64,000 nt of DNA from Marinobacterium nitratireducens (GCF_014645375.1 NZ_BMLT01000003.1:293983-357982); one strand, 5' to 3'. Counted from the first letter of the stretch, positions 18,131 to 27,749 are shown. The notes: a model not told the origin generated them from the sequence alone. Program-made: numbers and translations.

Positions 18131-19144
18131 TTATTCCTTACAAGGATGCCCACATAAAGCCGCCGCCTGAGCCTCTGTGTACTCCCCCAGTCTCCAGCCA
18201 TTAGTACTGGCGAACGATTTCTCTCCAACATAATCTCGTACTTCGTTAGCACATACTCCGTTCTGCTCAACTAGCCGGCGGACAATTTCATTGTAGTAAT
18301 ACTTGGGACGCTGGCAAAAATCTTCATATTGGACCACTAACTTTTTGTGATCAGGCAAAATAGCTATACCCTGCTCGACTGAGCTATTGATTGCAGCTAT
18401 TTGGCCCGCAACAGATTTCAGTGGATCCAGGTCATTGAGTTGCGGATACTCTTTGATCTTGAACGAGTACCAAGTATTAATATTACCGTACTGGCGCTTT
18501 CGAGCCTCCAACGCGGACTGGATGTTGAAGACCGGATCCCGACGGATCCAAATGAACAAAGCTTTGTCGAATTGCTCCGCCAAATCCGGAATATTCTGAT
18601 TCATGATCATGGCTTTTAGAGCGAACGGCTTATCCAAGATATTTGCCAAAGCGTTAAGCTCATTCCGCAAACCGGGCAAGTTACCTTTTTGCCGTAACTC
18701 ATTACTTGGCATATAGTCTAACTCGTCGAAAGGCAGGAAACGGCGCCAGAAGTACCAAAACTCATTGGGCGCAAGTGCGCCCTTCGTTTTTCCATTATCT
18801 GAGCTGAAGCCTACTTCAGAGTTAAAGTCCAGTATTTCGTTCCGAAAGTTGTACCGCGGGTCAGTCAATAACTGCTGGATTTTCGCTCCTACCAGCGGTG
18901 CACCGTAGAATCGGGATAGAAGGTTAGTTGGATAGGCGGTAAGTCCAGTATTGGCCAGCCATTGTGTGAATAGCGTGGTACCGGAACGAAGCGGCCCCAT
19001 TACAAAAATTTTTGAGTAATTCTCCGAACAGCTTTCGAGGTATTTTTCATTTGCACCAGCAAGTGCCCCGTTCAGATCACTCAGCAGTACTTCTAGGTCG
19101 GATACTCTAGTAAATTGTTTCGTCCGTAGTTCTTGCTCAACCAT
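18131..19144 (-). CDS. sulfotransferase family protein, capsule locus
   Basis: About 337 residues. FVMGPLRSGTTLFTQWLANTG at residues ~47-67 is the PAPS 5'-phosphosulfate loop of the Sulfotransfer_3 type, and FIWIRRDPVFNIQSALEARKRQYG supplies the 3'-phosphate-binding Arg...Ser; KLVVQYEDFCQRPKYY matches the conserved late motif (Y-E-D). This is the best sulfotransferase match of the three. ATG at 19144 preferred; a GTG four codons upstream is possible. AT-richer than average. Likely sulfates the capsule repeat unit. Confidence 0.83.
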   Translation of the reverse strand: MVEQELRTKQFTRVSDLEVLLSDLNGALAGANEKYLESCSENYSKIFVMGPLRSGTTLFTQWLANTGLTAYPTNLLSRFYGAPLVGAKIQQLLTDPRYNFRNEILDFNSEVGFSSDNGKTKGALAPNEFWYFWRRFLPFDELDYMPSNELRQKGNLPGLRNELNALANILDKPFALKAMIMNQNIPDLAEQFDKALFIWIRRDPVFNIQSALEARKRQYGNINTWYSFKIKEYPQLNDLDPLKSVAGQIAAINSSVEQGIAILPDHKKLVVQYEDFCQRPKYYYNEIVRRLVEQNGVCANEVRDYVGEKSFASTNGWRLGEYTEAQAAALCGHPCKE

Positions 19145-19177
19145 TTGTATACTCACTACTAAATATTTAATGATGGC

Positions 19178-19867
19178 TCAATCAAGCTCATACCGACCAA
19201 ATAAGTATTTTATCTCGTCAGGCGTACAATTCATCAAGACGTCAATAATGGAAAGATTTTGTGTAAACTTTTTTTGGCCTTGAGAATACTCTACTGATAG
19301 GGAGTTTATGAATTTTAGATCTATACCCTTCGCAGCAAAATCCGACTTCGCATATAATTTTCTCCCACCTGGCGCATTAATATAACAGCTAGCTTCAAAC
19401 TTCTGACAAAGCGCTATCAAGCGATCTTGTGCCGACGCAGAACGATCATAATCTAGTTCGCTTGTCTTCTTGATATTTTTTTCGACACAAAGATATTCAA
19501 AAATTTCCTCATAACTTTTTTGACAGACTGCAGCGATTGATCGATCTTCCTGCTCTAACGTTTTCTGGACGATTGGAAACACGGATGCGAAATGGGGAGT
19601 CTTTGAATAACTTTGTTCAACCGTTCTCAGAGCTTTCTTTACATCAGTGGAGAAGTTGAGGCTTGATATCAACTTGTTTGAAGAAGCTCCCGGTACAGAC
19701 ACAGTGAACCGAACTGGACCATTCGGTGAAAGTATACTGTTCCTGTTGATATAACCTTGCTTTATATAAGCAACGTCATCATAAATCAGGAATAGGTCAG
19801 CCGCATACATCAATTGAAAATATCCGATGTAGGGGAAGAGATACGGCTGCATTACTGCCAGCTTCAT
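19178..19867 (-). CDS. WbqC family protein
   Basis: 229 residues. Starts [20 protein letters not shown], the WbqC signature, followed by DLFLIYDDVAYIKQGYINRN and a conserved CYINAPGGRKLYAKSDF. WbqC-family genes occur in O-antigen and capsule loci beside DegT-type sugar aminotransferases; their reaction is not settled to my knowledge, and modification of the amino sugar is a reasonable guess. The start at 19867 overlaps the stop of the aminotransferase gene by ATGA, so the two are translationally coupled. Confidence 0.85.
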   Translation of the reverse strand: MKLAVMQPYLFPYIGYFQLMYAADLFLIYDDVAYIKQGYINRNSILSPNGPVRFTVSVPGASSNKLISSLNFSTDVKKALRTVEQSYSKTPHFASVFPIVQKTLEQEDRSIAAVCQKSYEEIFEYLCVEKNIKKTSELDYDRSASAQDRLIALCQKFEASCYINAPGGRKLYAKSDFAAKGIDLKFINSLSVEYSQGQKKFTQNLSIIDVLMNCTPDEIKYLFGRYELD

Positions 19868-20964
19868 GCCTCCAACTCCGTCTTGATCAAGTTGATGATG
19901 TTCCACTGTTCTGCTCCAGAAAGATGGTCAAACAAAGGCAAGCACAGTATCCGGCTCGATATATTCGTCGAAACGGGGTACTCCGCATTGACTCTTAAGC
20001 AGTCCACCGAGTCCAGCGAAGGATAGAAATAGCGCCTTGCAACGACGCCATATTCTTTAAGGGTAGCAGATACATTTACGGTCTGTTCTTCGCTTTCAAA
20101 GAGGACCGAAAAATAAGCGTAATTGTAATCAAGCTCTTTAGGTATCGTTTGAACCTTAAGCGACTTTTCGAATGCCTTTTTATATCGGCGCCAAACTGCC
20201 GCCCGCGATTGTAGATTACCTTCCATCTCATCTAGGACACATAGTCCCATAGCCGCATTGAATTCATTCATTTTGGCATTAATACCAAGTTCGTTAATAC
20301 GATCAGGGCCAGAAATACCAAAGTTTATCAACAACTTCGCTTTTTCCAGATCTTCTCTGCGTTTGAAGATAATAGCTCCACCCTCAATGGTGTGGAATAC
20401 CTTGGTTGCATGAAAGCTCAAAGTGGCTGCATCACCCCATTTGAGTACGCTCTCGCCTTTGTATTTTACACCAAACGCATGCGCTGCATCATAAATCACT
20501 TTTAGATTATGCTGATCGGCAATGGCTTGAATAGCTTCAACCTCACAGGGGTTGCCAAACACATGGACGGGTACAAGCGCCCTGGTTTGTGGTGTGATCG
20601 CCGCTTCTATGTTTCTCGGATCCATGTTCCAGCTGTCGGAATCAATATCTACAAATACAGGCTCTACACCTTCCCACTTGAGTGAGCTAGCGGTTGCCAC
20701 AAAGGTAAAAGGCGTAGTAATAGCTTCCGCTGCCTTCCCTTCGACTGATTCAGTCACGCCCAGGGTACGGTATGCAATCTGCAGTGCAAGCGTACCATTG
20801 GATACAAGCAAAAGATTTTCAATACCAAGATATTCCTCAAGGCGACGCGTCAGTTCCTGCACCAAAGGACCATTGTTGGTCAGCCAGTTACGCTCATAGA
20901 TGCCATCAATATAGGCATCTAACTTTTCCCGGCTAGGAAGGTAGGGTTTGGTGACGGGAATCAT
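19864..20964 (-). CDS. DegT/DnrJ/EryC1 sugar aminotransferase, VioA-like
   Basis: PLP enzyme predicted to aminate dTDP-4-keto-6-deoxyglucose made by RfbA and RfbB. 366 residues. Motifs: [64 protein letters not shown] (PLP-binding Asp), and [16 protein letters not shown] with the Schiff-base lysine. The [13 protein letters not shown] form resembles VioA (dTDP-4-amino-4,6-dideoxyglucose synthesis); no FdtA-like 3,4-ketoisomerase is present, arguing against a 3-amino sugar. Exact stereochemistry is uncertain. ATGA overlaps with both rfbA and the WbqC gene. Confidence 0.87.
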   Translation of the reverse strand: MIPVTKPYLPSREKLDAYIDGIYERNWLTNNGPLVQELTRRLEEYLGIENLLLVSNGTLALQIAYRTLGVTESVEGKAAEAITTPFTFVATASSLKWEGVEPVFVDIDSDSWNMDPRNIEAAITPQTRALVPVHVFGNPCEVEAIQAIADQHNLKVIYDAAHAFGVKYKGESVLKWGDAATLSFHATKVFHTIEGGAIIFKRREDLEKAKLLINFGISGPDRINELGINAKMNEFNAAMGLCVLDEMEGNLQSRAAVWRRYKKAFEKSLKVQTIPKELDYNYAYFSVLFESEEQTVNVSATLKEYGVVARRYFYPSLDSVDCLRVNAEYPVSTNISSRILCLPLFDHLSGAEQWNIINLIKTELEA

Positions 20965-21833
20965 ACTGCGTCCTCAATCAAGCCTAGCAAGTACCTTCCA
21001 TAGCCATTTTTGCTTAGCGCACGCCCCTGGCTCAGTAGCTGCTCAGCGCTGAGCCAGCCATTATGATATGCGATCTCTTCAAGGCAGGCGATCTTGTAAC
21101 CTTGGCGTTTTTCAATCGTTTCAACAAAGCTACCGGCTTCCAGCAGGCTTTCATGTGTCCCCGTATCGAGCCAGGCAAAGCCACGGCCCAGCACTTCAAC
21201 ATTCAGGTCCCCACGCTCGAGGTAGGCCTGATTGACCGAAGTGATCTCCAGCTCTCCACGATCAGACGGTTTAACCTTTTTTGCTATTTCTACAACATCG
21301 TTATCGTAGAAATAAAGCCCGGTCACCGCGTAATGAGACTTCGGCTTTTCGGGTTTTTCCTCAATGGAAACCGCTTTTCGGTCGGCGTCAAATTCTACAA
21401 CACCAAAACGCTCAGGATCTTTAACCTGATAACCAAATATCGTTGCCCCAGATGAACGATCAGCGGCCTGCTTTAATTTCGGTGTAAAGCCCTGCCCGTA
21501 GAAAATATTATCCCCCAGCACCAGACAGACGCTATCATCCGCGATAAACTCTTCGCCGATAATAAATGCCTGTGCCAGGCCATCGGGGCTGGCCTGCTCG
21601 GCATAGCTAAGCTTAATACCAAAGTCACTACCATCACCCAATAGCTTTTCAAAGTTCGGTAGGTCTTCCGGTGTGGATATGATCAGGATTTCACGGAGCC
21701 CCGCCAGCATTAATACCGACAGCGGGTAGTAGATCATCGGCTTGTCGTAGATGGGCAGCAGCTGCTTGGAAACACCTTTGGTGATCGGGTACAGACGGGT
21801 GCCGGAGCCTCCGGCCAGTATGATGCCTTTCAT
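20961..21833 (-). CDS. rfbA: glucose-1-phosphate thymidylyltransferase
   Basis: Makes dTDP-glucose from glucose 1-phosphate and dTTP. 290 residues, full length. [39 protein letters not shown] is the nucleotide-binding signature; [13 protein letters not shown] holds the metal-binding Asp, and [20 protein letters not shown] and [17 protein letters not shown] are diagnostic. Lies between rfbB and the aminotransferase in one transcript; rfbC and rfbD are absent, so the pathway goes to an amino sugar rather than rhamnose. Confidence 0.96.
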   Translation of the reverse strand: MKGIILAGGSGTRLYPITKGVSKQLLPIYDKPMIYYPLSVLMLAGLREILIISTPEDLPNFEKLLGDGSDFGIKLSYAEQASPDGLAQAFIIGEEFIADDSVCLVLGDNIFYGQGFTPKLKQAADRSSGATIFGYQVKDPERFGVVEFDADRKAVSIEEKPEKPKSHYAVTGLYFYDNDVVEIAKKVKPSDRGELEITSVNQAYLERGDLNVEVLGRGFAWLDTGTHESLLEAGSFVETIEKRQGYKIACLEEIAYHNGWLSAEQLLSQGRALSKNGYGRYLLGLIEDAV

Positions 21834-21851
21834 TGTTTATTCCTTGTCAAA

Positions 21852-22955
21852 TCAGATTTGGCCTAGGCGCTCACGCTGGTAACTGCCATCCTGCACACGG
21901 CGGCACCAATCCAGGTTGTCGAGATACCACTGCACGGTTTTTCGAATGCCTGACTCAAATGTTTCTTCCGGCTTCCAGTCCAGCTCGTGGTGGATCTTGC
22001 TTGCGTCTATCGCATAACGTCGATCGTGACCAGGCCGGTCCTGGACATGGGTGATTAAACTTTTGTAGTCGCCGACAGCGATAGCCTGCCCTGGCAGTAC
22101 AAGCTCCTGAAGTATTTCGCAGATGGTGTGTACGACTTCGATGTTACGCTTTTCGTTATGACCACCAATATTGTAGGTTTCGCCCACGTTGCCTTCGGTC
22201 ACCACTCGGTAGAGTGCACGTGCATGGTCTTCAACGTAGAGCCAGTCACGAATCTGATCGCCCTTACCGTAGACCGGCAGCTTCTTTCCCTCGAGCGCGT
22301 TCAGAATTACTAATGGAATCAGCTTTTCCGGAAAGTGGTAAGGACCGTAGTTATTGGAGCAGTTGGTTACGACCACCGGTAGGCCATAGGTTCTCATCCA
22401 GGCACGGACCAGATGGTCGGAACTCGCCTTGCTGGCCGAATAGGGACTGCTCGGCGAGTAGGATGTGGTTTCGGTAAATAGCGGCAAGGTGCTATCGGCG
22501 GTATTCCCTGCACCTATAACCTCATCAGGGTGCTGCAGGTCACCGTAAACTTCATCGGTTGAGATATGATGGAAACGGAATGCTGCTTTACGTGACTCTT
22601 CCAGCTGTTGCCAGTAGTTACGTGCGACCTCCAGCAGTGTGTAGGTACCCACAATATTGGTTTCGATAAAGGCTGCGGGGCCATCGATGGAACGGTCCAC
22701 GTGGCTCTCTGCCGCGAGATGCATGATGGCATCGGGCTGGTGCTGCTTAAAGACCCGCTCCAACTCGACTCGATCACAGATATCAACCTGTTCGAAGGCA
22801 TAACGCTCAGAGCTGTCGATTTCGCTCAGGCTTTCAAGGTTGCCTGCATAGGTCAGTTTGTCCACATTCACGACATGGCTACTGGTATGGTTGATAATAT
22901 GGCGAATAACAGCCGACCCGATAAAACCGGCACCACCGGTTACCAATATTTTCAT
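21852..22955 (-). CDS. rfbB: dTDP-glucose 4,6-dehydratase
   Basis: Converts dTDP-glucose to dTDP-4-keto-6-deoxyglucose. 367 residues. N-terminal [17 protein letters not shown] (NAD binding), [24 protein letters not shown], the [15 protein letters not shown] catalytic Tyr-x3-Lys, [20 protein letters not shown], and [15 protein letters not shown] are all classic RfbB features. Cytoplasmic homodimer by family knowledge. 18 bp upstream of rfbA. Confidence 0.96.
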   Translation of the reverse strand: MKILVTGGAGFIGSAVIRHIINHTSSHVVNVDKLTYAGNLESLSEIDSSERYAFEQVDICDRVELERVFKQHQPDAIMHLAAESHVDRSIDGPAAFIETNIVGTYTLLEVARNYWQQLEESRKAAFRFHHISTDEVYGDLQHPDEVIGAGNTADSTLPLFTETTSYSPSSPYSASKASSDHLVRAWMRTYGLPVVVTNCSNNYGPYHFPEKLIPLVILNALEGKKLPVYGKGDQIRDWLYVEDHARALYRVVTEGNVGETYNIGGHNEKRNIEVVHTICEILQELVLPGQAIAVGDYKSLITHVQDRPGHDRRYAIDASKIHHELDWKPEETFESGIRKTVQWYLDNLDWCRRVQDGSYQRERLGQI

Positions 22956-22967
22956 TAAGCTACCTGC

Positions 22968-23810
22968 TTAGAATACTTTTCTAACAAAAAAATAATCGTT
23001 ACCGACTTTCGGCAAACTTTCTTTTTCGAAAATTTCAGGCTGTCCACAATCATCAAAATTGTAGTACGTAAGTGTTTTAACAATCTTATCTCTACTAGCT
23101 ATATGCTTAAACACCAGAGTTTGGAACATACATTCATCCGGTATCCAGACAGTTTTAAAAAAACGCGTCATTTCCGGAGACTGCAAAATTTCTTCTACTA
23201 TATTCTGCAATAACTCGAAAGGCAGGCACCACCACTGGCTGCCAAAGCGTATCTCATTGATACCTTTTGGCAGTCTTCGTATCAAGCCCATATCCCGCTG
23301 CAACCAATACAGCCTTCGAAACAGCCAAGGATTTCTTCTGAAGTTCAGAAAATGATGATATCGATACCTATCATCACACATCCCATCCTTTATCCAGCTC
23401 TTATCCTTACATTCAATAAAGGCGCCTCCCCTGTTTTCAGCCAGGTAGACCTTAAGCTCATGCAAGGGCTTTATGGGATAACAGGTACCGCTCAAAAGGT
23501 AGAAGTAATCGCTGGGCTCAGGCAGATTCAGTGCATACTGAATAAGATTAAGAGTGGCCTGTGCAATACTGAATTCACCCCATCCACAGGCTACGCGTTG
23601 AGGCTTCGGCAAAATATGTACATTAGTTTTTTTTTCGTTGACTGCAATAAGGCGCTTATATTCGTGACGGGGTGACTTTTGGTCATAATGAATCACGATT
23701 TTCGCACTCGGGTCTTCTTCCAGCCTTTCGATCAGCGCCTGTAAACGTGCCGGGTTATCATGGGCGAGTATAAGGTAAGTGATGCTGATATCCCAGTTAC
23801 TGGCTGTCAC
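22968..23810 (-). CDS. GT14-like (core-2/I-branching type) glycosyltransferase
   Basis: 280 residues, single domain. ITYLILAHDNPARLQALIERL, IHYDQKSP, VACGWGEFSIAQATLNLIQYAL, YFYLLSGTCYPIKPLHELKVYL, RFGSQWWCLPFELL and KTVWIPDECMFQTLVFKH align feature by feature with the N-terminal domain of the gene at 11452, so the two are paralogues. Probably transfers GlcNAc or another sugar to the capsule repeat. Its start overlaps the end of the upstream glycosyltransferase gene by 14 bp. Confidence 0.84.
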   Translation of the reverse strand: MTASNWDISITYLILAHDNPARLQALIERLEEDPSAKIVIHYDQKSPRHEYKRLIAVNEKKTNVHILPKPQRVACGWGEFSIAQATLNLIQYALNLPEPSDYFYLLSGTCYPIKPLHELKVYLAENRGGAFIECKDKSWIKDGMCDDRYRYHHFLNFRRNPWLFRRLYWLQRDMGLIRRLPKGINEIRFGSQWWCLPFELLQNIVEEILQSPEMTRFFKTVWIPDECMFQTLVFKHIASRDKIVKTLTYYNFDDCGQPEIFEKESLPKVGNDYFFVRKVF

Positions 23811-24717
23811 TTTCCATTAACCGCTTAAGCTTGGCGAAATTCTTTTTGTGCTGGTAATAGCCCCAGCCTTTGCGTTTGGGGTGGTAGAGGTGAACCAGGG
23901 TTACCCCATGCTCCAGTACCTGTTCACCATAGAGTGCGAAGTACGCCCTAAAACCGCGGTAAGCTGTTATCGGGCCGCTGCCTGTGTTCAGGCTATAGTC
24001 CTGTGGCTTTTCCCCGATGGGATAGCGTTCCCCCAGCCGGTGCAGCAATTCGAAGTCTTCCGCACCATGGCCATCGTAGGTTTCATCATGCCCGCCGATG
24101 GCAATCAGATCATCCCGGTTCATCACGATGCAGGAACTGCCCTTCACAAAGTGCTGTAACAGGCCTGATGAAGCAGGTGTTGCCAGTTCAGAACTCCAGC
24201 GGTCAAGTTTTTGATTGCCGGGCAGGTCCTGCAGGAAGCGCTCTGTCGCGTCTTCAGTCAGGAAGCCTATGGGTATACAGAAAAACCGCTCGGGCCGCTT
24301 ACTCAGCTCACGCAACTGTATCTCTTCCGCAATACGCGCGTACATGGCAGGCATGCCAATAAAGTCCACATCATGAAAAATTACCACCGGTGTACTGGCC
24401 AAACGCGCCCCCCGGTTGCGGCTGCGGGCCAGTGAAAACCGACGCCAGCGGGTATTCAAGCGATAAAAGCAGGCATCGGCACGCTGTGCCGTAATGGTCT
24501 GAAGCTGGGCGGATACCTTTTTGGGGCTGCCGTCATCGACTACGATAGTTTCGAAGCTAGCGGGTATGGTCTCCAGCAAACGATGAAGCCGCTGCAGGCT
24601 GTCATCGGTGACCTTGCGCGCGCGGATCGGAATTACGATACTGGCCTGATGCACCGTTGCTGACGCGTATTCTGGTGTAACGGAGTCTGGTTTTACCTGC
24701 TTGTCAGTCTGACCCAT
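23797..24717 (-). CDS. glycosyltransferase family 2 with galactosyltransferase-like C-terminal domain
   Basis: 306 residues. ASIVIPIRARKVTDDSLQRL begins the GT-A domain, IVVDDGSPKK and HDVDFIGMP supply the nucleotide-sugar and DxD sites, and IAIGGHDETYDGHGAEDFELLHRL is the Glyco_transf_7C-type motif found in chondroitin-synthase-like capsule polymerases. It is the first glycosyltransferase after the transporter genes. It may be the main polymerising or initiating enzyme, but this is inference. Overlaps kpsT by 14 bp. Confidence 0.84.
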   Translation of the reverse strand: MGQTDKQVKPDSVTPEYASATVHQASIVIPIRARKVTDDSLQRLHRLLETIPASFETIVVDDGSPKKVSAQLQTITAQRADACFYRLNTRWRRFSLARSRNRGARLASTPVVIFHDVDFIGMPAMYARIAEEIQLRELSKRPERFFCIPIGFLTEDATERFLQDLPGNQKLDRWSSELATPASSGLLQHFVKGSSCIVMNRDDLIAIGGHDETYDGHGAEDFELLHRLGERYPIGEKPQDYSLNTGSGPITAYRGFRAYFALYGEQVLEHGVTLVHLYHPKRKGWGYYQHKKNFAKLKRLMESDSQ

Positions 24718-25822
24718 CGATCTCTTCCAGCTCTGCTTCAGCCTGCGCCTTGCGCTTTTGCGCCGCCTGCTCGGCCTTTTGTATTACGGATATTTCAGTC
24801 TCGGTGAGCTGGCTGGACCCGGCACCAGCGATAACAGAAGCCAGCGCATTCAAGCTGCCTTGCGCCTTACTGACAGCCTGTTTGGCCGCTGTGCGTATGC
24901 CATCAGGTGTGTTTTTTAGAATGGCAGCGATCTCATCCACGCGTGACTTGGCCTGTGTATGCAGCCGCTGGAGAACACCGACCTCTTCCCTGGGCCATTT
25001 ATCACGGCGTGCGGCGGCCACACACAATCGCAGGCCATTGGCTTTTGCCCGCGCCTGCTGCAGTTCCCTACGCAGGGTTTGAATCTGCTCCTTACTGAGC
25101 GCGGATGGCTCCAGCGCTGCGAGGCTTTCACCATCCGCGGAGATCAGCTGCGTTTTGTTTTTATCGCTATCCGCATGATAAGCCACGATGGCGTCTGCAA
25201 TATCGTCGTACCAGTGAGCCTTGCCATCTTTCAGATAAATACCGGCCTGACAAAGGTCGCGTAATATCCCCTCGCCGTGGGACACCATAATCAGCGACGC
25301 CTGACCCACCTTGTCTCTGAAGAGCTGCTTTGCTTTATCCTTGAACGCGCGGTCACCAACCGCGGTGGCTTCATCCGAGATATACACATCGAAATTGAAC
25401 GCGAACGACAGCCCGAATCCCAGGCGCGAGCGCATACCGGAAGAATAGGTTCTGATCGGCTCATCAAAGGCTTCACCGATTTCGGCAAAGTCTTCAACAA
25501 AGCGAATAATCCGATGCATTTCTTTTTCGGTACCACCCAGCGCGCGGGCAACGAACTTGACGTTTTGCCGACCGGTCATGCTGCCCTGGAAGCCTCCGGC
25601 CAGACCGATCGGCCAGGACACGCGACAGCGACGCAGCACCTCACCTTTGTCCGGGCTGTCCATCCCGGCAATCAGGCGCAGCAGCGTCGACTTGCCCGCA
25701 CCGTTGGCACCGATCAGCCCCACACTCACGCCTTTGGGAATTGTGAGGTTGATATCCTTCAGTATCCAGTCGGAGCCGTGGTGGTTGTGGTAGCGCTTGT
25801 GCAGGTTACGGATTTCTATCAT
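24704..25822 (-). CDS. kpsT: capsule ABC transporter ATP-binding protein, KpsT-like, with long C-terminal extension
   Basis: Energises export of the lipid-linked capsule with KpsM. 372 residues against about 220 for ordinary KpsT. The ATPase (1-220) has Walker A GANGAGKST, the signature TYSSGMRSRLGFGLSFA, Walker B FDVYISDEATAVGD and the switch His in MVSHGEGILRDLC. Residues about 225-372 form an Ala/Gln/Glu/Lys-rich, strongly helical tail with heptad-like spacing (ELQQARAKANGLRL; KAEQAAQKRKAQAEAELEEI). Such a tail is not part of canonical KpsT and does not look like the Wzt carbohydrate-binding domain; its role is unknown. Confidence 0.92.
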   Translation of the reverse strand: MIEIRNLHKRYHNHHGSDWILKDINLTIPKGVSVGLIGANGAGKSTLLRLIAGMDSPDKGEVLRRCRVSWPIGLAGGFQGSMTGRQNVKFVARALGGTEKEMHRIIRFVEDFAEIGEAFDEPIRTYSSGMRSRLGFGLSFAFNFDVYISDEATAVGDRAFKDKAKQLFRDKVGQASLIMVSHGEGILRDLCQAGIYLKDGKAHWYDDIADAIVAYHADSDKNKTQLISADGESLAALEPSALSKEQIQTLRRELQQARAKANGLRLCVAAARRDKWPREEVGVLQRLHTQAKSRVDEIAAILKNTPDGIRTAAKQAVSKAQGSLNALASVIAGAGSSQLTETEISVIQKAEQAAQKRKAQAEAELEEIDGSD

Positions 25823-25875
25823 GGGTACGGTATCAACTCATAGCGATGGGGCGTAGCCAGCCATTTTCTAAAACA

Positions 25876-26964
25876 CTAATCGCGGTGATCACGAACAATC
25901 AGCACCAGCATCTGCACGATCAGTCCCAGAAAAAGGGCAATAATCGTAAACACCACCAGGTTATACAGCCGTTGTGGCTCCAGCGGGTATTCCGGCAGTG
26001 TCGGATTTTGCAACACCGACAACTGCTTGAGTTTGCGCGCCGCTTCTATGCGTGTGTTTTCCAGTGCAACCAAGGCGCCGGAGTAGCTTTGCTGGGCAAA
26101 CTGAGCACTCAGTTCCAGCGTCTGATACTCCGATGACAATACGTTCAAGGCTCCACCGGCCTGCTGCGCGGTGCGCGCCCGCTCCTGGCTAATCTGCTTG
26201 ATCAACGCATCGATCTCGGCTTCAACTCGACGAATATCGGCGGAACGCGAACTTTGATAGCTCCGCAAGGCTGTACGTTTTGCTCTGAGATTAGCAAGCT
26301 GCGCTTCGAGGCTGGCTACCACCGCATTGATGCTTTCCACTGCTCCCGTGGGGGATGTCAAGCCATTTTCGTTCTGGTATTCGATCAATGCCTTGCGCGA
26401 CTGATCAAACTTGATTGCCAGCTGATCAACCTGAGTCTCGAGGAAGCGTACCTGCTCTTCTGCCAGCCGCTGCCCCATCTGATTCATATGCTGCTCACCT
26501 TCTTCCAGCATCAGGGACACGATTGCATGGGCCATATCGGGCGTAAAGGCCGATACCCTGATGCGTAAGACTCCTGCGTAGTCGTCCAGCTCGACCTCTA
26601 CATGTTTGAGGTAATACTGATGCAGCTCTTCGGTCGGCACGTCCTTGTCAGATAGTGCCGAGAAAAAATCAATACCGGCCTCTGAGTAGTGCTTTCTGAA
26701 CCCAAGTTGCGCATCGATGTACTTCAGCATATCAACGGAGAGCAGATAGTCACGCAACAGCAGCATATCGCTGTTGTTACCGCCACCGCTCAACAGCGAC
26801 TGGAAGTTCAGTGTCGGCGCTGACAACTGGGGACTTTCTAGCACCACATTGGCTTCGGATACATAGCGATCACTGGCCCAGATCAGCTGGTAGAAGCCGA
26901 CAATGACAATTGCTAGCAGGCAGACGAACCAGTAGGGATAACGCTTGATGAACGGGTACATCAT
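25876..26964 (-). CDS. kpsE: capsule export inner-membrane periplasmic adaptor, KpsE/BexC/CtrB-like
   Basis: Polysaccharide co-polymerase-type protein (PCP-3) linking the ABC transporter to the outer-membrane channel. 362 residues. N-terminal membrane helix (YWFVCLLAIVIVGFYQLIWA), periplasmic alpha-beta region with long coiled coils at about 165-310 (LAEEQVRFLETQVDQLAIKF; RRVEAEIDALIKQISQERAR), the PxxP-like NPTLPEYPLEPQRLYN motif, and a C-terminal membrane helix (VVFTIIALFLGLIVQMLVLIV). Overlaps kpsM by 4 bp. Confidence 0.92.
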   Translation of the reverse strand: MMYPFIKRYPYWFVCLLAIVIVGFYQLIWASDRYVSEANVVLESPQLSAPTLNFQSLLSGGGNNSDMLLLRDYLLSVDMLKYIDAQLGFRKHYSEAGIDFFSALSDKDVPTEELHQYYLKHVEVELDDYAGVLRIRVSAFTPDMAHAIVSLMLEEGEQHMNQMGQRLAEEQVRFLETQVDQLAIKFDQSRKALIEYQNENGLTSPTGAVESINAVVASLEAQLANLRAKRTALRSYQSSRSADIRRVEAEIDALIKQISQERARTAQQAGGALNVLSSEYQTLELSAQFAQQSYSGALVALENTRIEAARKLKQLSVLQNPTLPEYPLEPQRLYNLVVFTIIALFLGLIVQMLVLIVRDHRD

Positions 26965-27749
26965 TGTCTCTTGAGTCTCTGTTCAAATCTAAGATGCAGC
27001 GCAAGGCCGAGCGCGGTAAAACTCAATATCCAGCACCACAGGTAGACAGCACTGGTACCAGTTACGGGGCGGTACGAATCAAAGAAAGCGCCTCGGAGCA
27101 ACTCAAGCCCATGCACGATAGGGTTCCACATCAGATATTCAAGTACCGTATGCGGAATGAAATTCAGCGGAAAAATGACACCGGAAATAATCAACAATGG
27201 CAGCGATGCCAGACGAATGATTTTACCAATCTCAGGCACCAACCCCGCGATAGCGGAAGCAATCAGCCCAGCACTAGTCCCCAGCAGCCAAAGTGAGAGC
27301 CAATAGAACAGCGCATGCAGAGGCTCATCGGGTATAAAGTTAATTTCTAGTAGCACACCAGCCAAGATAAAAAGCAGGAATATGAACGTCCGGAGCATTC
27401 CTTCGAGATAACAACGTATGAAAACCGGGTCTATTGGTTTTACCTGCCGATAGGCAAAGAGCGCTGCATTGGCATCCACTGCCCCGATCGGTCGCATCAA
27501 ATTTTCACGAACCAGGAAGAAGCCAAACAGCCCTGTGATTATCCAAGGAATGTACTCCGCACCATCTATGTGACGCATTCGGCCCATAATGGTCGTGCGA
27601 ATCAACACCATGATGGTAATCATCGCAATCGGCTCGAACAGCATCCAGAACCAGGCCATGCGGTCTGCCATGGTACGTGCGAGGGCTTCGCGAATAAACA
27701 TGGCATGCCAGACCGAGCGGGTGACCTGCCAGGAGGTACGGGTGTTCAA
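26961..27749 (-). CDS. kpsM: capsule ABC transporter permease, KpsM-like
   Basis: Inner-membrane permease of the ABC-2 type, 262 residues, six predicted membrane helices (for example WFWMLFEPIAMITIMVLI; IPWIITGLFGFFLVRENL; LASLPLLIISGVIFPLNFIP). The conserved N-terminal pattern (WHAMFIREALARTM) and the PxNFIPHTVLEYLMWNPIVH motif are typical of KpsM/CtrC. The start is a TTG at 27749 with GGAG about 9 nt upstream; the first in-frame ATG would remove the conserved N-terminus. Works with KpsT and KpsE. Confidence 0.92.
   Translation of the reverse strand: MNTRTSWQVTRSVWHAMFIREALARTMADRMAWFWMLFEPIAMITIMVLIRTTIMGRMRHIDGAEYIPWIITGLFGFFLVRENLMRPIGAVDANAALFAYRQVKPIDPVFIRCYLEGMLRTFIFLLFILAGVLLEINFIPDEPLHALFYWLSLWLLGTSAGLIASAIAGLVPEIGKIIRLASLPLLIISGVIFPLNFIPHTVLEYLMWNPIVHGLELLRGAFFDSYRPVTGTSAVYLWCWILSFTALGLALHLRFEQRLKRQ

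Noticed and set aside
19867-19906. Longer N-terminus for the WbqC-family protein
   Set aside because: The extra 13 residues read through the end of the aminotransferase gene; the family starts at [13 protein letters not shown] and the ATGA overlap supports 19867.
19864-22955. dTDP-rhamnose pathway
   Set aside because: rfbA and rfbB are present but rfbC and rfbD are not; an aminotransferase follows instead.
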